Of a stretch of DNA of 64,000 nt, positions 42,334-51,955 are shown one piece after another. Each line of letters begins with the position of its first letter. The first letter of the stretch is position 1. A model generated the notes under the pieces. That model saw only the letters and a program-made list of their open reading frames with translations. It was not told where the DNA came from and ran no database searches. Position numbers and translations under genes: made by a program. The stretch covers positions 124,001-188,000 of the forward strand of contig CAWGEX010000003.1 of the NCBI GenBank assembly GCA_963821755.1. The letters run 5' to 3'. The stretch is from Bog-473 sp963821755. Its GTDB lineage: Bacteria > Actinomycetota > Acidimicrobiia > Acidimicrobiales > RAAP-2.

Positions 42334-45300
42334 GTTTCGTTGAATCCGTTCGAATTGGCCGAGGAGAGTCCATTGGCGCTGGCGCTCAGGGTGTAGGTGC
42401 CCGTTCGACCGGTGATCTGGCACCCGGCGAAGGTGGCCACGCCTGCGGCCGCGGTCTTGGGGTTGGCGGTGCAGGTGAGGGTGCCTCCCTTCCGCGGCTG
42501 GGTGGCGATGGCCAAGGTGACGCTGGCCGTGTGGTCGGAGGTCACCACGTTGCCGCCGCTGTCCTCGACGCTGACGGCGGGCTGGGTGGTCCAGGTGGCG
42601 CCGTTGGCCCCGCCGCCGGGCTGGGTGCTGAAGGCCAGTTGGGTGGCCGCGCCCACGGTGATGTTGAACGGCGTGCTGGTGGTGCTGAACCCGGCCCCGG
42701 TGGCGGTCAGGGTGTAGCTGCCGGTCTTGCCGGTGATCTGGCAGCCGGCGAAGGTGGCCACGCCGGCATTGGCGCCCTGGGGGTTCGACGAGCAGGTGAG
42801 GCTGGCCCCGCTGCCGGGCTGGGTGGCGATGGCCAAGGTGATGTTCGAGCCACTGTTGGTGACGTTGCCCGATGCATCCTCGACGCTGACCGCGGGCTGG
42901 GTGCCCCAGGTGGCGCCGTTGGCCCCGCCGCCGGGCTGGGTGCTGAAGGCCAGCTGGCGTGGCCGGGCCGGCGGTGAGGTTGAACGAGTTGCTGGTGGCG
43001 GTGCTGAGCCCGGTGGCGCTGGCGCTCAGGGTGTAGCTGCCCGCCTTGCCGGTGATCTTGCACCCGGCGAAGGTGGCCACGCCGGCGGCCGCGGTCTTGG
43101 GGTTGGTCGTGCAGGTGAAGGCGCCGCCGCCCGCGGGCTGGGTGGCCGTGGCCACGGTGACGCTGGCCGTGTTGTTGGTGCTCACCACGTTGCCGCCGCT
43201 GTCCTCGACGCTGACCGCGGGCTGGGTGCCCCAGGTGGCGCCGTTGGCCCCGCCGCCGGGCTGGGTGCTGAAGGCCAACTGCGTGGCCGGGCCCACGGTG
43301 AGGTTGAACGAGCTGCTGGTGGCGCGCGCTGAGCCCGGTGGCGCTGGCGCTCAGGGTGTAGTTGCCCGTCTTGCCGACGATCTGGCACCCGGCGAAGGTG
43401 GCCACGCCGCCGGCCGGGGTCTGGGGGTTGGCGCTGCAGGCCAGGGTGGCCCCGCTGCCGGGCTGGCTGGCGATGGCCAGGGTGACCGGATTGGTGGCCG
43501 TGGTCACCACGTTGCCGCCGCTGTCCTCGACGCTGACGGCGGGCTGGGTGGTCCAGGTGGCGCCGTTGGCCCCGCCGCCGGGCTGGGTGCTGAAGGCCAG
43601 CTGCGTGGCCGCGCCCACGGTGATGTTGAACGGCGTGCTGGTGGTGCTGAACCCGGCCGCCGGTGGCGGTCAGGGTGTAGCTGCCGGTCTTGCCGGTGAT
43701 CTGGCAGCCGGCGAAGGTGGCCACGCCGGCATTGGCGCCCTGGGGGTTCGACGAGCAGGTGAGGCTGGCCCCGCTGCCGGGCTGGGTGGCGATGGCCAAG
43801 GTGATGTTCGAGCCACCGTTGGTGACGTTGCCCGATGCATCCTCGACGCTGACGCGCGGGCTGGGTGGCCCAGGTGGCGCCGTTGGCCCCGCCGCCGGGC
43901 TGGGTGCTGAAGGCCAGCTGGCTGGCCGGGCCGGCGGTGAGGTTGAACGAGTTGCTGGTGGCGGTGCTGAGCCCGGTGGCGCTGGCGCTCAGGGTGTAGG
44001 CTGCCCGCCTTGCCGGTGATCTTGCACCCGGCGAAGGTGGCCACGCCGGCGGCCGCGGTCTTGGGGTTGGTCGTGCAGGCGAAGGGTGCCGCCGCCCGCG
44101 GGCTGGGTGGCCGTGGCCACGGTGACGCTGGCCGTGTTGTTGGTGCTCACCACGTTGCCGCCGCTGTCCTCGACGCTGACTGCGGGCTGGGTGGCCCAGG
44201 TGGCGCCGTTGGCCCCGCCGCCGGGCTGGGTGCTGAAGGCCAACTGCGTGGCCGGGCCCACGGTGATGCTGAACGAGCTGCTGGTGGCGCCGCTGAGCCC
44301 GGTGGCGCTGGCGCTCAGGGTGTAGTTGCCCGCCTTGCCGGTGATCTGGCACCCGGCGAAGGTGGCCACGCCACCGGCCGGGGTCTGCGGGTTGGCGCTG
44401 CAGGCGAGGGTGGCGCCGCTGCCGGGCTGGCTGGCGATGGCCAGGGTGACCGGATTAGTGGCCGAGGTCACCACGTTGCCGCCGCTGTCCTGGACGCTGA
44501 CGGCGGGCTGGGTGGTCCAGGTGGCGCCGTTGGCCCCGCCGCCGGGCTGGGTGCTGAAGGCCAGCTGCGCGGCCGCGCCCACGGTGATGTTGAACGGCGT
44601 GCTGGTGGTGCTGAACCCGGCGCCGCTGGCGGTCAGGGTGTAGCTGCCGGTCTTGCCGGTGATCTGGCAGCCGGCGAAGGTGGCCACGCCGGCATTGGCG
44701 CCCTGGGGGTTCGACGAGCAGGTGAGGCTGGCCCCGCTGCCGGGCTGGGTGGCGATGGCCAAGGTGATGTTCGAGCCACCGTTGGTGACGTTGCCCGATG
44801 CATCCTCGACGCTGACGCGCGGGCTGGGTGGTCCAGGTGGCGCCGTTGGCCCCGCCGCCGGGCTGGGTGCTGAAGGCCAGCTGGCGTGGCCGGGCCGGCG
44901 GTGAGGTTGAACGAGTTGCTGGTGGCGGTGCTGAGCCCGGTGGCGCTGGCGCTCAGGGTGTAGCTGCCCGCCTTGCCGGTGATCTTGCACCCGGCGAAGG
45001 TGGCCACGCCGGCGGCCGCGGTCTTGGGGTTGGCCGTGCAGGCGAGGGTGCCGCCGCCCGCGGGCTGGGTGGCCGTGGCCACGGTGACGCTGGCGGTGTT
45101 GTTGGTGCTCACCACGTTGCCGCCGCTGTCCTCGACGCTGACCGCGGGCTGGGTGGCCCAGGTGGCGCCGTTGGCCCCGCCGCCGGGCTGGGTGCTGAAG
45201 GCCAACTGCGTGGCCGGGCCCACGGTGAGGTTGAACGAGCTGCTGGTGGCGCCGCTGAGCCCGGTGGCGCTGGCGCTCAGGGTGTAGTTGCCCGTCTTGC

Positions 45301-47688
45301 CGACGATCTGGCACCCGGCGAAGGTGGCCACGCCGCCGGCCGGGGTCTGGGGGTTGGCGCTGCAGGCCAGGGTGGCCCCGCTGCCGGGCTGGCTGGCGAT
45401 GGCCAGGGCGACCGGATTGGTGGCCGTGCTCACCACGTTGCCGCCGCTGTCCTCGACGCTGACGGCGGGCTGGGTGGTCCAGGTGGCGCCGTTGGCCCCG
45501 CCGCCGGGCTGGGTGCCGAAGGCCAGTTGCGGTGGCCGCGCCCACGGTGATGTTGAACGGCGTGCTGGTGGTGCTCGTCAGTGTGCCATCGGTGGCACGC
45601 AGGGCGTAGCCCGGTGCCTGCTTTGTCGATCGAGCAACCCGTAAAGGTGACGACGCCCAGGGTTTCGGTCCCAGAGCAACCCGACAGCGTTGCTCCGGTT
45701 GTGCCGGTTCCAGCAGCAACGGCCAGGTTCACGGTGGAGGTGTCCGTCGTGACCGTATTGCCGCCAGCGTCCTCGACGGTGACGATTGGCTGGGTGCCAA
45801 AGGCCACGCCACCGGTCGAGCCGCCTGGGCTGTTGAGTGAAGACCAGGTGTGTGGGCGGGCCCGAAACGGTGAAGGTGCTGCTCGTAGATGGGAGCAGGC
45901 TGCCATCGGTCGCACCGAGAGAGTAAGTCCCAGGTGTGCCCGACCCCAGAGTGATCTTGCACCCGGCGAAGGTGGCCACGCCGCCGGCGACGGTCTGTTT
46001 ATTGGTATTGGGATTGCAGACGAGACTGGCACCGCTCCCTGGTTGTGTGGCGATGGCCAGGGTGACGGTGGACGGTGTCTGCCGTCACCACGTTGCCCAG
46101 CGAGTCTTCGACTGTGACGGTGGGCTGGGTGACAAAGGTCACGCCACCGGCCGAGTTGCTGGGCGACGTCGGTGAAGACCAGCTTGCTTGCCGCGCCGGC
46201 GACGGTGAAGGCGGCGCTCTTAGCCGGGAGGAGACCCGGCGCCGTCGCGTTGAGGGTGAAGGAACCCGCCGTGGCAACGGTGATCTTGCACCCGGCGAAG
46301 GTGGCCACGCCGCCGGTGGCGGTCTTGGGGTTGGCCGTGCAGGCGAGGGTCGCCCCGGTTCCGGGTTGGGTGCCGATGGCGAGCGTGATCGAGGCACTGG
46401 GGTTGGTCGTGGCCGGGTTTCCGCCGGCGTCCTCCACGGTGACCACCGGCTGGGGCGTCAGGGCGTTGCCCGTAGTGGATGCGCCAGGTGAGGTCGTGAA
46501 GCCGAGCTGGGTGGCCGGTCCCCGTGCGACAGTGACGGCAGCGCTCGTCGCCGGAGTCAGCGAACCATCGGTCGCCGTAAGGGTGTAGCCCGAACCTGCT
46601 TTGTTGATGGCGCAGCCAGCGAAGGTGACCGCACCGTTGGTCTCAGTTCCGACACAACCTGAAAGGGCCGCCCCGGCTGTGCCGGTGCCTGACGTAATCG
46701 CCAACGTGACGGTCGAAGCGTCGTTCGTGACCACGTTGCCGCCGACGTCCTCGACGGTGACCACCGGCTGGGTGGGAAAGGCTACGCCACCGGTCGAGTT
46801 GTTCGGCTGGGTGGTGAACACCAGCTGACTGGGCGGACCGAAGCTGACGCTGAAGGGACTGCTTGTGACCGAGAAGCCGGGCAGAGACGTATCGGTGGCC
46901 GTCACAGTGTAGGTCCCAGCTTTGAGGATGCTGCAGTTCGAGAAGGTGACGATGCCGAAGAACTCACTTCCTGTGCACGTGCTCGACAGGGTCGCCCCGG
47001 CCGGGCCCGAGACCGTGTTGAGCGTCAGGGTCACATCGGACAAGTCAGAGCTGACGACGTTGCCGGCTGCGTCCTCGACGGCGACGACAGGTTGGGGACG
47101 GAAGGGTGATCCGCTGACCCCGTTTCCGGGCTGTTCGAAGAAGACCAATTGAGAAGCCGAGCCTGCGGTCGGGATCGGTCGGGCTGCCGGATCACTTACG
47201 ACTGCGTTGATGGTGGAACTGGCACCACCCGATGGCGGCGCCACGGAGATCGCGACCAACTGGGGCGAGGTGGAACCCGATGCGCACGAGGAGCCAAAGG
47301 AGAAAGAGGAGGGAGCGTTCCAATAGGTGACCGACGTGATCTGCGCGGTGTAGCCGGCAGGAAGATTGTTGAAGGAAACCTGATTTTGGTAGGTGGATGC
47401 GGTCGCGCACGAGACATAGTGCGCACTGGCCGAGTACTGGATCTGAGAGGTGGCATCCTGATAGGCGCTTCTGAGGGCGGTGTCGAAGGACGCAAGGGCG
47501 CGGTGTTCGGATGAAGCCGAGATCGAGGTGGCAAACGCCACCAGGATGGCAACAGAGGCGATGGCGAGCACAACCATGGCGATCAATAGTTCGACGAGAG
47601 TGTCGCCCGCTTCCGACCGAGGAGTCGAGTGGTTGGTCTCTTTGGAACCGCTGGTACCCAGCCCGGATGGCTTCGTCGTTTTCTTCAT
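42330..47688 (-). pseudogene. PilV-like giant prepilin adhesin with about 15 Ig-like modules (frame broken many times)
   Basis: The start MKKTTKPSGLGTSGSKETNH leads to a class III-type prepilin signal (AGDTLVELLIAMVVLAIASV: cleavage after Gly, Glu at +5) and a pilin-like head with Cys residues. About 15 modules of ~107 residues follow, each with the strand pattern QLVFTTQPNNSTGG, QPVVTVEDVGGNVV, a Cys in the middle and TFAGCxI near the end. Five are diverse (47150-45580). Nine form three near-identical triplets (45490-42600), and one variant ends at NSNGFNET. Joined length would be about 1786 residues. The frame is intact to about 46160; from there one-base insertions occur at, among others, 46155, 46068, 45612, 45527, 44884, 44818, 44088, 43999, 43852, 43663, 43327 and 42953. 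It overlaps both neighbours by 4 bases. Confidence 0.8.
42599..45486 (-). repeat. higher-order tandem repeat: three ~963-bp triplets of Ig-like modules
   Basis: The landmark GCGCCGTTGGCC recurs at 42598, 42913, 43238, 43560, 43877, 44203, 44524, 44840, 45165 and 45486, with spacings 315, 325, 322, 317, 326, 321, 316, 325, 321. The module types cycle T3-T1-T2 (marked TNPVTLA, TNNTASVTV and DASGNVT), so the true period is 962-964 bases, near 963 = 321 codons. The copies are almost identical, which implies recent unequal recombination or gene conversion. Confidence 0.9.
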
Positions 47689-49034
47689 GCCGGCAACAGC
47701 AATCCGATAAACATCGCCTCAAGTCCGTCGCCGACCATCTGAACGCTGAGCGTTGCCGGGGCCGCTGCCTGGAGCATGACAGTGCCCGTCTTGTCCGAGC
47801 TCACCGTGGCCGCACACACCACCGTCGTGGTACCGACTCCCGTCAATCCGTCGGGCGATGTGGGTGCGGCACAGGCATTGCCGATCGCCGACGATGGGCT
47901 ATTCGGAATGAGGTTGAGGGCTTTATCGGAGGTCCATGTCATGGACTCGTTTTTGTCGGTCGACTCGGCATCACCAGTCACGATCCCCCAACCCGTAGCT
48001 GGGTTCCCATTGGCATCCAGCACTTGGATGTTCGTGAGCGTGACAGTGGTCGTGCTGTGCTGGGTCGTTTGATAGAAGGCGGGATTGCCGGGGATGCCGG
48101 TGTAGAACCCATTGTTGCCCAGGAAGGCTTCGCTGGTGGGGGGGTTGGTATAGGTGGGAATGGAGGCCGGGGCCACGGGTCCCCCTGACACGCTGAGACA
48201 GAACGACATCGTGAACGGTGTGTTGGTGATGCCGGCCGTTATCTGTTGGCATCCTGGGGCCGCCGCTTGCGCCGCGTTGTATTTAGTGAAATCAACGAAG
48301 CAGAGGGATGACGCGTACGTGCCCGTATCGAGTGTGGCGAATCCACAGGTTGTGGTTGGAGGCGTGATGGTCGAGACTTGATCTGAGTTTGCGCTCTGTC
48401 CGGGGACGGCGACTTCGTTGTATTGGTACTGGCTCGCGTGTCCGGTGATCGGAAACGTGACGCTGGTCACCCCAGCCGTGGGAGTCCACCCACTCATCGC
48501 AGCCGTGTTGCTACTGGAAGGTGCGATCGTCGCTGCGGGCTGGTTATTCGGTACGTCCGAAGACATGGTGGTCGAGTTCGTCGGAGTCGAAGAACTTCCC
48601 GTGCAGTACTGGCGAATCAGCGATGAGGTCGAGCCGTTTGCATTCGCCACCAAGACGTAGGAGATAACGGTTTGGAAGTTGCCGGCTTGTACGCCTGGGC
48701 CCCACTCCAGTCCGAGTAGTTGCGTCCCAGATCCGCATTGTGCGGCGGTCATGGTGGTGAGGTTCGCCGCGCTCTGGACGTCATTGCCAAAATTGACTGA
48801 GACGACCTGTGCGTCGCCCGAGTCGGCGACCCGGCCGGAGACGCCGGACTGGAGGGACAGGATGGAAACAAGCCCAATGGAAAGCGCACCGACAATGATG
48901 GGCATGATCGCCACCACGACAATCAGTTCAATGAGTGTGAACCCGTCCTCGCCTCGATCCGCGCGTTGATTCGTACGCGAACTCCGAGTTCCGAAAGCGC
49001 AACCATTCCGCCACGTTGCTGCAACCCGATTCAC
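47685..49034 (-). CDS. PilW-like type IV prepilin (minor pilin)
   Basis: The 449-residue product from GTG 49034 (VNRVAATWRNGCAFGTRSSR) carries a canonical prepilin signal EDGFTLIELIVVVAIMPIIV, with cleavage after Gly, Phe at +1 and Glu at +5. The large C-terminal region is Ser/Thr/Asn-rich and beta-like, with several Cys (AAQCGSGTQ, IRQYCTGSS, TTTCGFATL), and ends LSVQMVGDGLEAMFIGLLLPA. At ~450 residues it is far longer than a major pilin. Its stop overlaps the start of the giant prepilin by 4 bases, so the three minor-pilin genes form one coupled minus-strand operon. The open frame reaches further upstream to 49346, but that part lacks protein-like composition. Confidence 0.85.
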   Translation of the reverse strand: MNRVAATWRNGCAFGTRSSRTNQRADRGEDGFTLIELIVVVAIMPIIVGALSIGLVSILSLQSGVSGRVADSGDAQVVSVNFGNDVQSAANLTTMTAAQCGSGTQLLGLEWGPGVQAGNFQTVISYVLVANANGSTSSLIRQYCTGSSSTPTNSTTMSSDVPNNQPAATIAPSSSNTAAMSGWTPTAGVTSVTFPITGHASQYQYNEVAVPGQSANSDQVSTITPPTTTCGFATLDTGTYASSLCFVDFTKYNAAQAAAPGCQQITAGITNTPFTMSFCLSVSGGPVAPASIPTYTNPPTSEAFLGNNGFYTGIPGNPAFYQTTQHSTTTVTLTNIQVLDANGNPATGWGIVTGDAESTDKNESMTWTSDKALNLIPNSPSSAIGNACAAPTSPDGLTGVGTTTVVCAATVSSDKTGTVMLQAAAPATLSVQMVGDGLEAMFIGLLLPA

Positions 49035-49540
49035 GCGAAAACCTTGTCCGACGCGGCAATCGGCCGCGAGTTGTGGGCCGTCCGAGGTCGCGTCGCGAGG
49101 CAGTTCGACCGCGTCGCCGCTGCTCCTTCTTCGTGCCTGCAACTGCTCATTGAACCCTCTACCTGGTTGTTGTCCCAATCCAAACAGCAATGAGCGGTAC
49201 GGCGGCGAAGACAGTGAACACCCCCGCCTAAATGATAGTCGTAAAACGGCTTCATAGCCCCCTCGCCCGCACACGCAGTCGGCCCGTTCAACCGGTCGAT
49301 TGCCGAGCAGGCATGGTGACGTATTTCCGTCCCCTCGCCGTCCCAAAACGATGGCTGATCAGCGAATGGGTTTTTTTCAACGCGCGCACGCTTTTGGGAC
49401 AGCGAGGGGACGGCGACCTCTTACATTCTTCGAACCGCTCGCTTCATTGCAGCAATAGGGCGCCCGTTCTTGGCGGACAGGCGGAAGGGGGATTCCCGAG
49501 TTACGGCGATCCTGACTATCAGAAAGGCAGAAATAAACTC
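49035..49540. promoter_or_regulatory. divergent promoter region between the minor-pilin operon and pilA
   Basis: About 500 bases without a supported gene separate the two divergent pilus transcription units. The region includes the long inverted repeat at 49327-49413 and a T7 tract, and should hold both promoters; I cannot place -35/-10 elements with confidence. Confidence 0.5.
49327..49413. repeat. 22-base inverted repeat upstream of pilA
   Basis: The left arm 49327-49348 (CCGTCCCCTCGCCGTCCCAAAA) pairs with the right arm 49392-49413 over 22 positions with one mismatch, around a 43-base loop containing a run of seven T. The end lies about 127 bases before the pilA start. A related 17-base motif occurs at 24088-24104. 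Confidence 0.7.
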
Positions 49541-49948
49541 ATGCAGCATTTCCACAAGATGAAGAATCAGCTCAGGGCTGGCGAAATCGTCGAGGCGGGG
49601 TTCACTCTTATCGAGCTCCTCATCGTCATCGTTGTGCTCGGCATCCTTGCCGCGACGGTCATCTTCGCGCTTGGTGGCGTAACGGGACAGAGTGCTCAGG
49701 CAGCCTGCAACTCCGACGCCAAGAGCGTCGAGGTCGCTGTCGAGGCTTACCATGCCGCACCGGCTAACACGACCAACGCGTGGCCTGCCGCGATGACGGA
49801 CTTGACCGGAACAGCGTTTGGCGGGCCTTTCCTGCGACAGGCTCCGACCAACAGCCACTACACCATTGCGCTGGCCGCAGGCGGCGTGGTTGATGTCGGC
49901 GGAGTCAACTACGACACCACCCCCAACCCTTGCTCTACCGTTTCGTAG
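49541..49948 (+). CDS. pilA: major type IV pilin PilA
   Basis: The 135-residue prepilin has a 20-residue leader ending in Gly, then FTLIELLIVIVVLGILAATV (Glu at +5) as the N-terminal helix. The short globular head contains two Cys (QAACNSDAK, TPNPCSTVS) that probably form the C-terminal disulfide loop. ATG 49541 follows AGAAAGG; ATG 49559 is an alternative. Length and form fit the main pilus subunit of the type IVa class. It is intact, unlike pilB and pilC, and is followed by a strong stem-loop and pilT. Confidence 0.92.
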   Translation: MQHFHKMKNQLRAGEIVEAGFTLIELLIVIVVLGILAATVIFALGGVTGQSAQAACNSDAKSVEVAVEAYHAAPANTTNAWPAAMTDLTGTAFGGPFLRQAPTNSHYTIALAAGGVVDVGGVNYDTTPNPCSTVS

Positions 49949-49980
49949 AGTAACTACAGGTAACATCACTTCAGGGTGAA

Positions 49981-50014
49981 CCAAAGTGCCCGGCCTTCGG
50001 GCCGGGCACTTTGG
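49981..50014 (+). terminator. strong stem-loop between pilA and pilT
   Basis: A perfect 15-base-pair stem with a TTCG tetraloop spans 49981-50014 (arms beginning CCAAAGTGCCCGGCC). There is no proper T-tract after it, so it may act as a partial terminator or as a 3' stabiliser of a very abundant pilA mRNA while letting some transcripts continue into pilT. Confidence 0.75.
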
Positions 50015-50045
50015 AATTCACCGTCACAGAAAGGGAAGAGATCCA

Positions 50046-51143
50046 GTGAACAGCATTGACACAGGGACGATTGCACCATGGCTGCAGATTCTCTGGGATC
50101 AGGGTGGTTCCGACCTACTGCTGGCCGGAGGTTCGGCACCGCGAATCCGAGTCGACGGCAAACTGCGGCCGCTCGAGGGTGCGCCGGTCCTGTCGGGCGA
50201 GGAGATTCACGCTCTCGTGGAGAGCCTCTTGGATCCCGCCCAAGTCACCATCTTCGAAGAGCACCAGGACGTCGATTTTGCCTTCTCTTGGCAGGATCGG
50301 GCCAGGCTCCGCGCCAGTGCATTCACCCAGCGGGGCGAGACGGCACTGGCACTCCGGATGATTCCCACGAAGATCCCGAGCTTCGACGAGCTCGGGCTCC
50401 CTCCCTTCGCCGAGCAATTGGCCAAGCTGCCCCGGGGACTGATCCTCGTGACAGGCCCGACCGGTTCGGGCAAGTCGACGACGCTGGCCTCGATCATCGA
50501 TCGCATCAACGAGACACGGTCGCAGCACATCCTCACCATTGAGGATCCGGTTGAGTTCTTGCATCACCACAAGATGTCAGCGGTCACGCAACGGGAAATT
50601 GGCCTCGACAGCCCCTCGTTCGACCGCGCCTTGCGTTCGGCATTACGGGAGGACCCCGACGTTCTCCTTCTCGGCGAGATGCGCGACATCGAATCCATTC
50701 AGATCGCCTTGACCATGGCCGAGACCGGCCACCTGGTGTTCGCCACGCTGCACACCAACGACGCCGCCCAGGCCGTCGATCGGATCATCGACGTGTTTCC
50801 CGATTGGCGTCAAGACCAGGTCAGGGTTCAGCTCGCCGCTTCGTTGGGCGCCATCATCGCCCAGCGGCTGATCCCCAAGGTCGGGGGCGGGAGGGTGGCC
50901 GCCTTTGAGGTGCTCATCGCCAACCACCCGGTGAGGAACCTCATTCGTGAGGGAAAATCCAATCAGCTCATGAACGTCATGACGACGAACCAGGCGGACG
51001 GCATGTGCACCATGGAGACCAGCTTGGCCACGCTCATCCGGGACGACGTGATCTCCTACGAGGACGCGCTCGAGGTCTCTGCCCATCCCAAGGAGATAGC
51101 CCGCGCCATCAGCAATCTGAATCGCACAGCCGGCCAGGAATGA
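50046..51143 (+). CDS. pilT: type IV pilus retraction ATPase PilT
   Basis: The 365-residue ATPase starts at GTG 50046 after AGGGAAGAG. It shows Walker A LVTGPTGSGKSTTLASIID, Asp box HILTIEDPVEFLHHH, Walker B VLLLGEMRDIESIQIALTMA, His box GHLVFATLHTNDA, and the PilT-specific AIIAQRLIP region. It lacks the tetracysteine of PilB. The hexamer powers pilus retraction and twitching. The frame is unbroken. Its stop overlaps the DUF429 start by 4 bases (ATGA). Confidence 0.95.
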   Translation: MNSIDTGTIAPWLQILWDQGGSDLLLAGGSAPRIRVDGKLRPLEGAPVLSGEEIHALVESLLDPAQVTIFEEHQDVDFAFSWQDRARLRASAFTQRGETALALRMIPTKIPSFDELGLPPFAEQLAKLPRGLILVTGPTGSGKSTTLASIIDRINETRSQHILTIEDPVEFLHHHKMSAVTQREIGLDSPSFDRALRSALREDPDVLLLGEMRDIESIQIALTMAETGHLVFATLHTNDAAQAVDRIIDVFPDWRQDQVRVQLAASLGAIIAQRLIPKVGGGRVAAFEVLIANHPVRNLIREGKSNQLMNVMTTNQADGMCTMETSLATLIRDDVISYEDALEVSAHPKEIARAISNLNRTAGQE

Positions 51144-51862
51144 CCACAGCAGCACCCTCTCGCCGAGGCCCGGATCTCCCGTATTCGCTCGTCGCCGGCG
51201 TGACCCCCTGCGCAGCCGGGTGGCTGGTTGCCAGCGCCAAGCTGCAGGGGACCATATTCGCCCCGGAGGATCCCCGGATCATCGAAACGTTTGGCGAGGT
51301 GCTCGACCAGCGGCCGGCCTTCTCGGTGATCGCCTTGAATGCACCCATTGGCTATGTCGATGCGACGGAACCGGGGGGCCGGGCCTGTGATCGAGAGGCT
51401 CGATCGCTCCTCGGACGCCGTGGATCGGCGGTCCACACCGCGCCGTATCGAACCAGTTTGCGAGAAGGCGCTGCAGGCGACACCGACTACCTGGATGCCA
51501 TCACGAAGGAGCTGTTACCCCGTTATCGCGAGGTGGCGGCCGAAATGGCCCCTTACCGCCAACGCACCGTCTATGAGGTCCACTCCGAGCTCAGCTTCTA
51601 CCAGCTCAATGACGATGTACCACTTCGTTTTTCCAAGCAGTCCGAGCGGGGGTGGGAAGAGCGCAGGGTCCTCTTGGAGAAGAAGATCCCGGGGGTCGAA
51701 CGGATCATCAACGCGGAGCTCACCGATGTTCCGCACTCCCACATGCTCGATGCCGCCGCGTTCATGTGGACAGCGCGGCGCATCTCCGCCCGCGCCGGAA
51801 TGCGCGTGCCCCTCGATCCCGAGTGGGACGGTGAGGGTTTGCGGATGGAGATCATCCGCTAA
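51140..51862 (+). CDS. DUF429 family protein
   Basis: The 240-residue protein matches DUF429: an N-terminal strand GVTPCAAGWLVASAK, the IALNAPIGYVD acidic motif, CDREARSLLGRRGSAVHTAP, VYEVHSELSFYQLN and the late MLDAAAFMWTARRI. The fold is RNase H-like by family knowledge, with conserved acidic residues suggesting a nuclease, but no activity is established. It is co-translated with pilT (4-base overlap), though no pilus role is known. Confidence 0.85.
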   Translation: MTTAAPSRRGPDLPYSLVAGVTPCAAGWLVASAKLQGTIFAPEDPRIIETFGEVLDQRPAFSVIALNAPIGYVDATEPGGRACDREARSLLGRRGSAVHTAPYRTSLREGAAGDTDYLDAITKELLPRYREVAAEMAPYRQRTVYEVHSELSFYQLNDDVPLRFSKQSERGWEERRVLLEKKIPGVERIINAELTDVPHSHMLDAAAFMWTARRISARAGMRVPLDPEWDGEGLRMEIIR

Positions 51863-51955
51863 GCGCCGCCGACCTCGGCCATCGTCCGGGACTGAGCAGG
51901 CGAAGCTGGCGGGCGGGGAAGAAGACATATGACGTCGGGCCTTCGGCGCCATGGG

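Noticed and set aside
42599..45486. CRISPR array
   Set aside because: The repeat period is ~320/963 bases and the units are coding; there are no short repeats with unique spacers and no cas genes.
42189..45644. Several long plus-strand open frames rich in Gly/Ala/Val across the repeat region
   Set aside because: They are antisense shadows of the GC-rich Ig-like repeats. Their composition is monotonous, they break at the same indels, and they show no domain.
49031..49291. Minus-strand 86-codon open frame ahead of the PilW-like gene
   Set aside because: It overlaps the PilW-like start in another frame, has no recognisable family and lies in the divergent control region.
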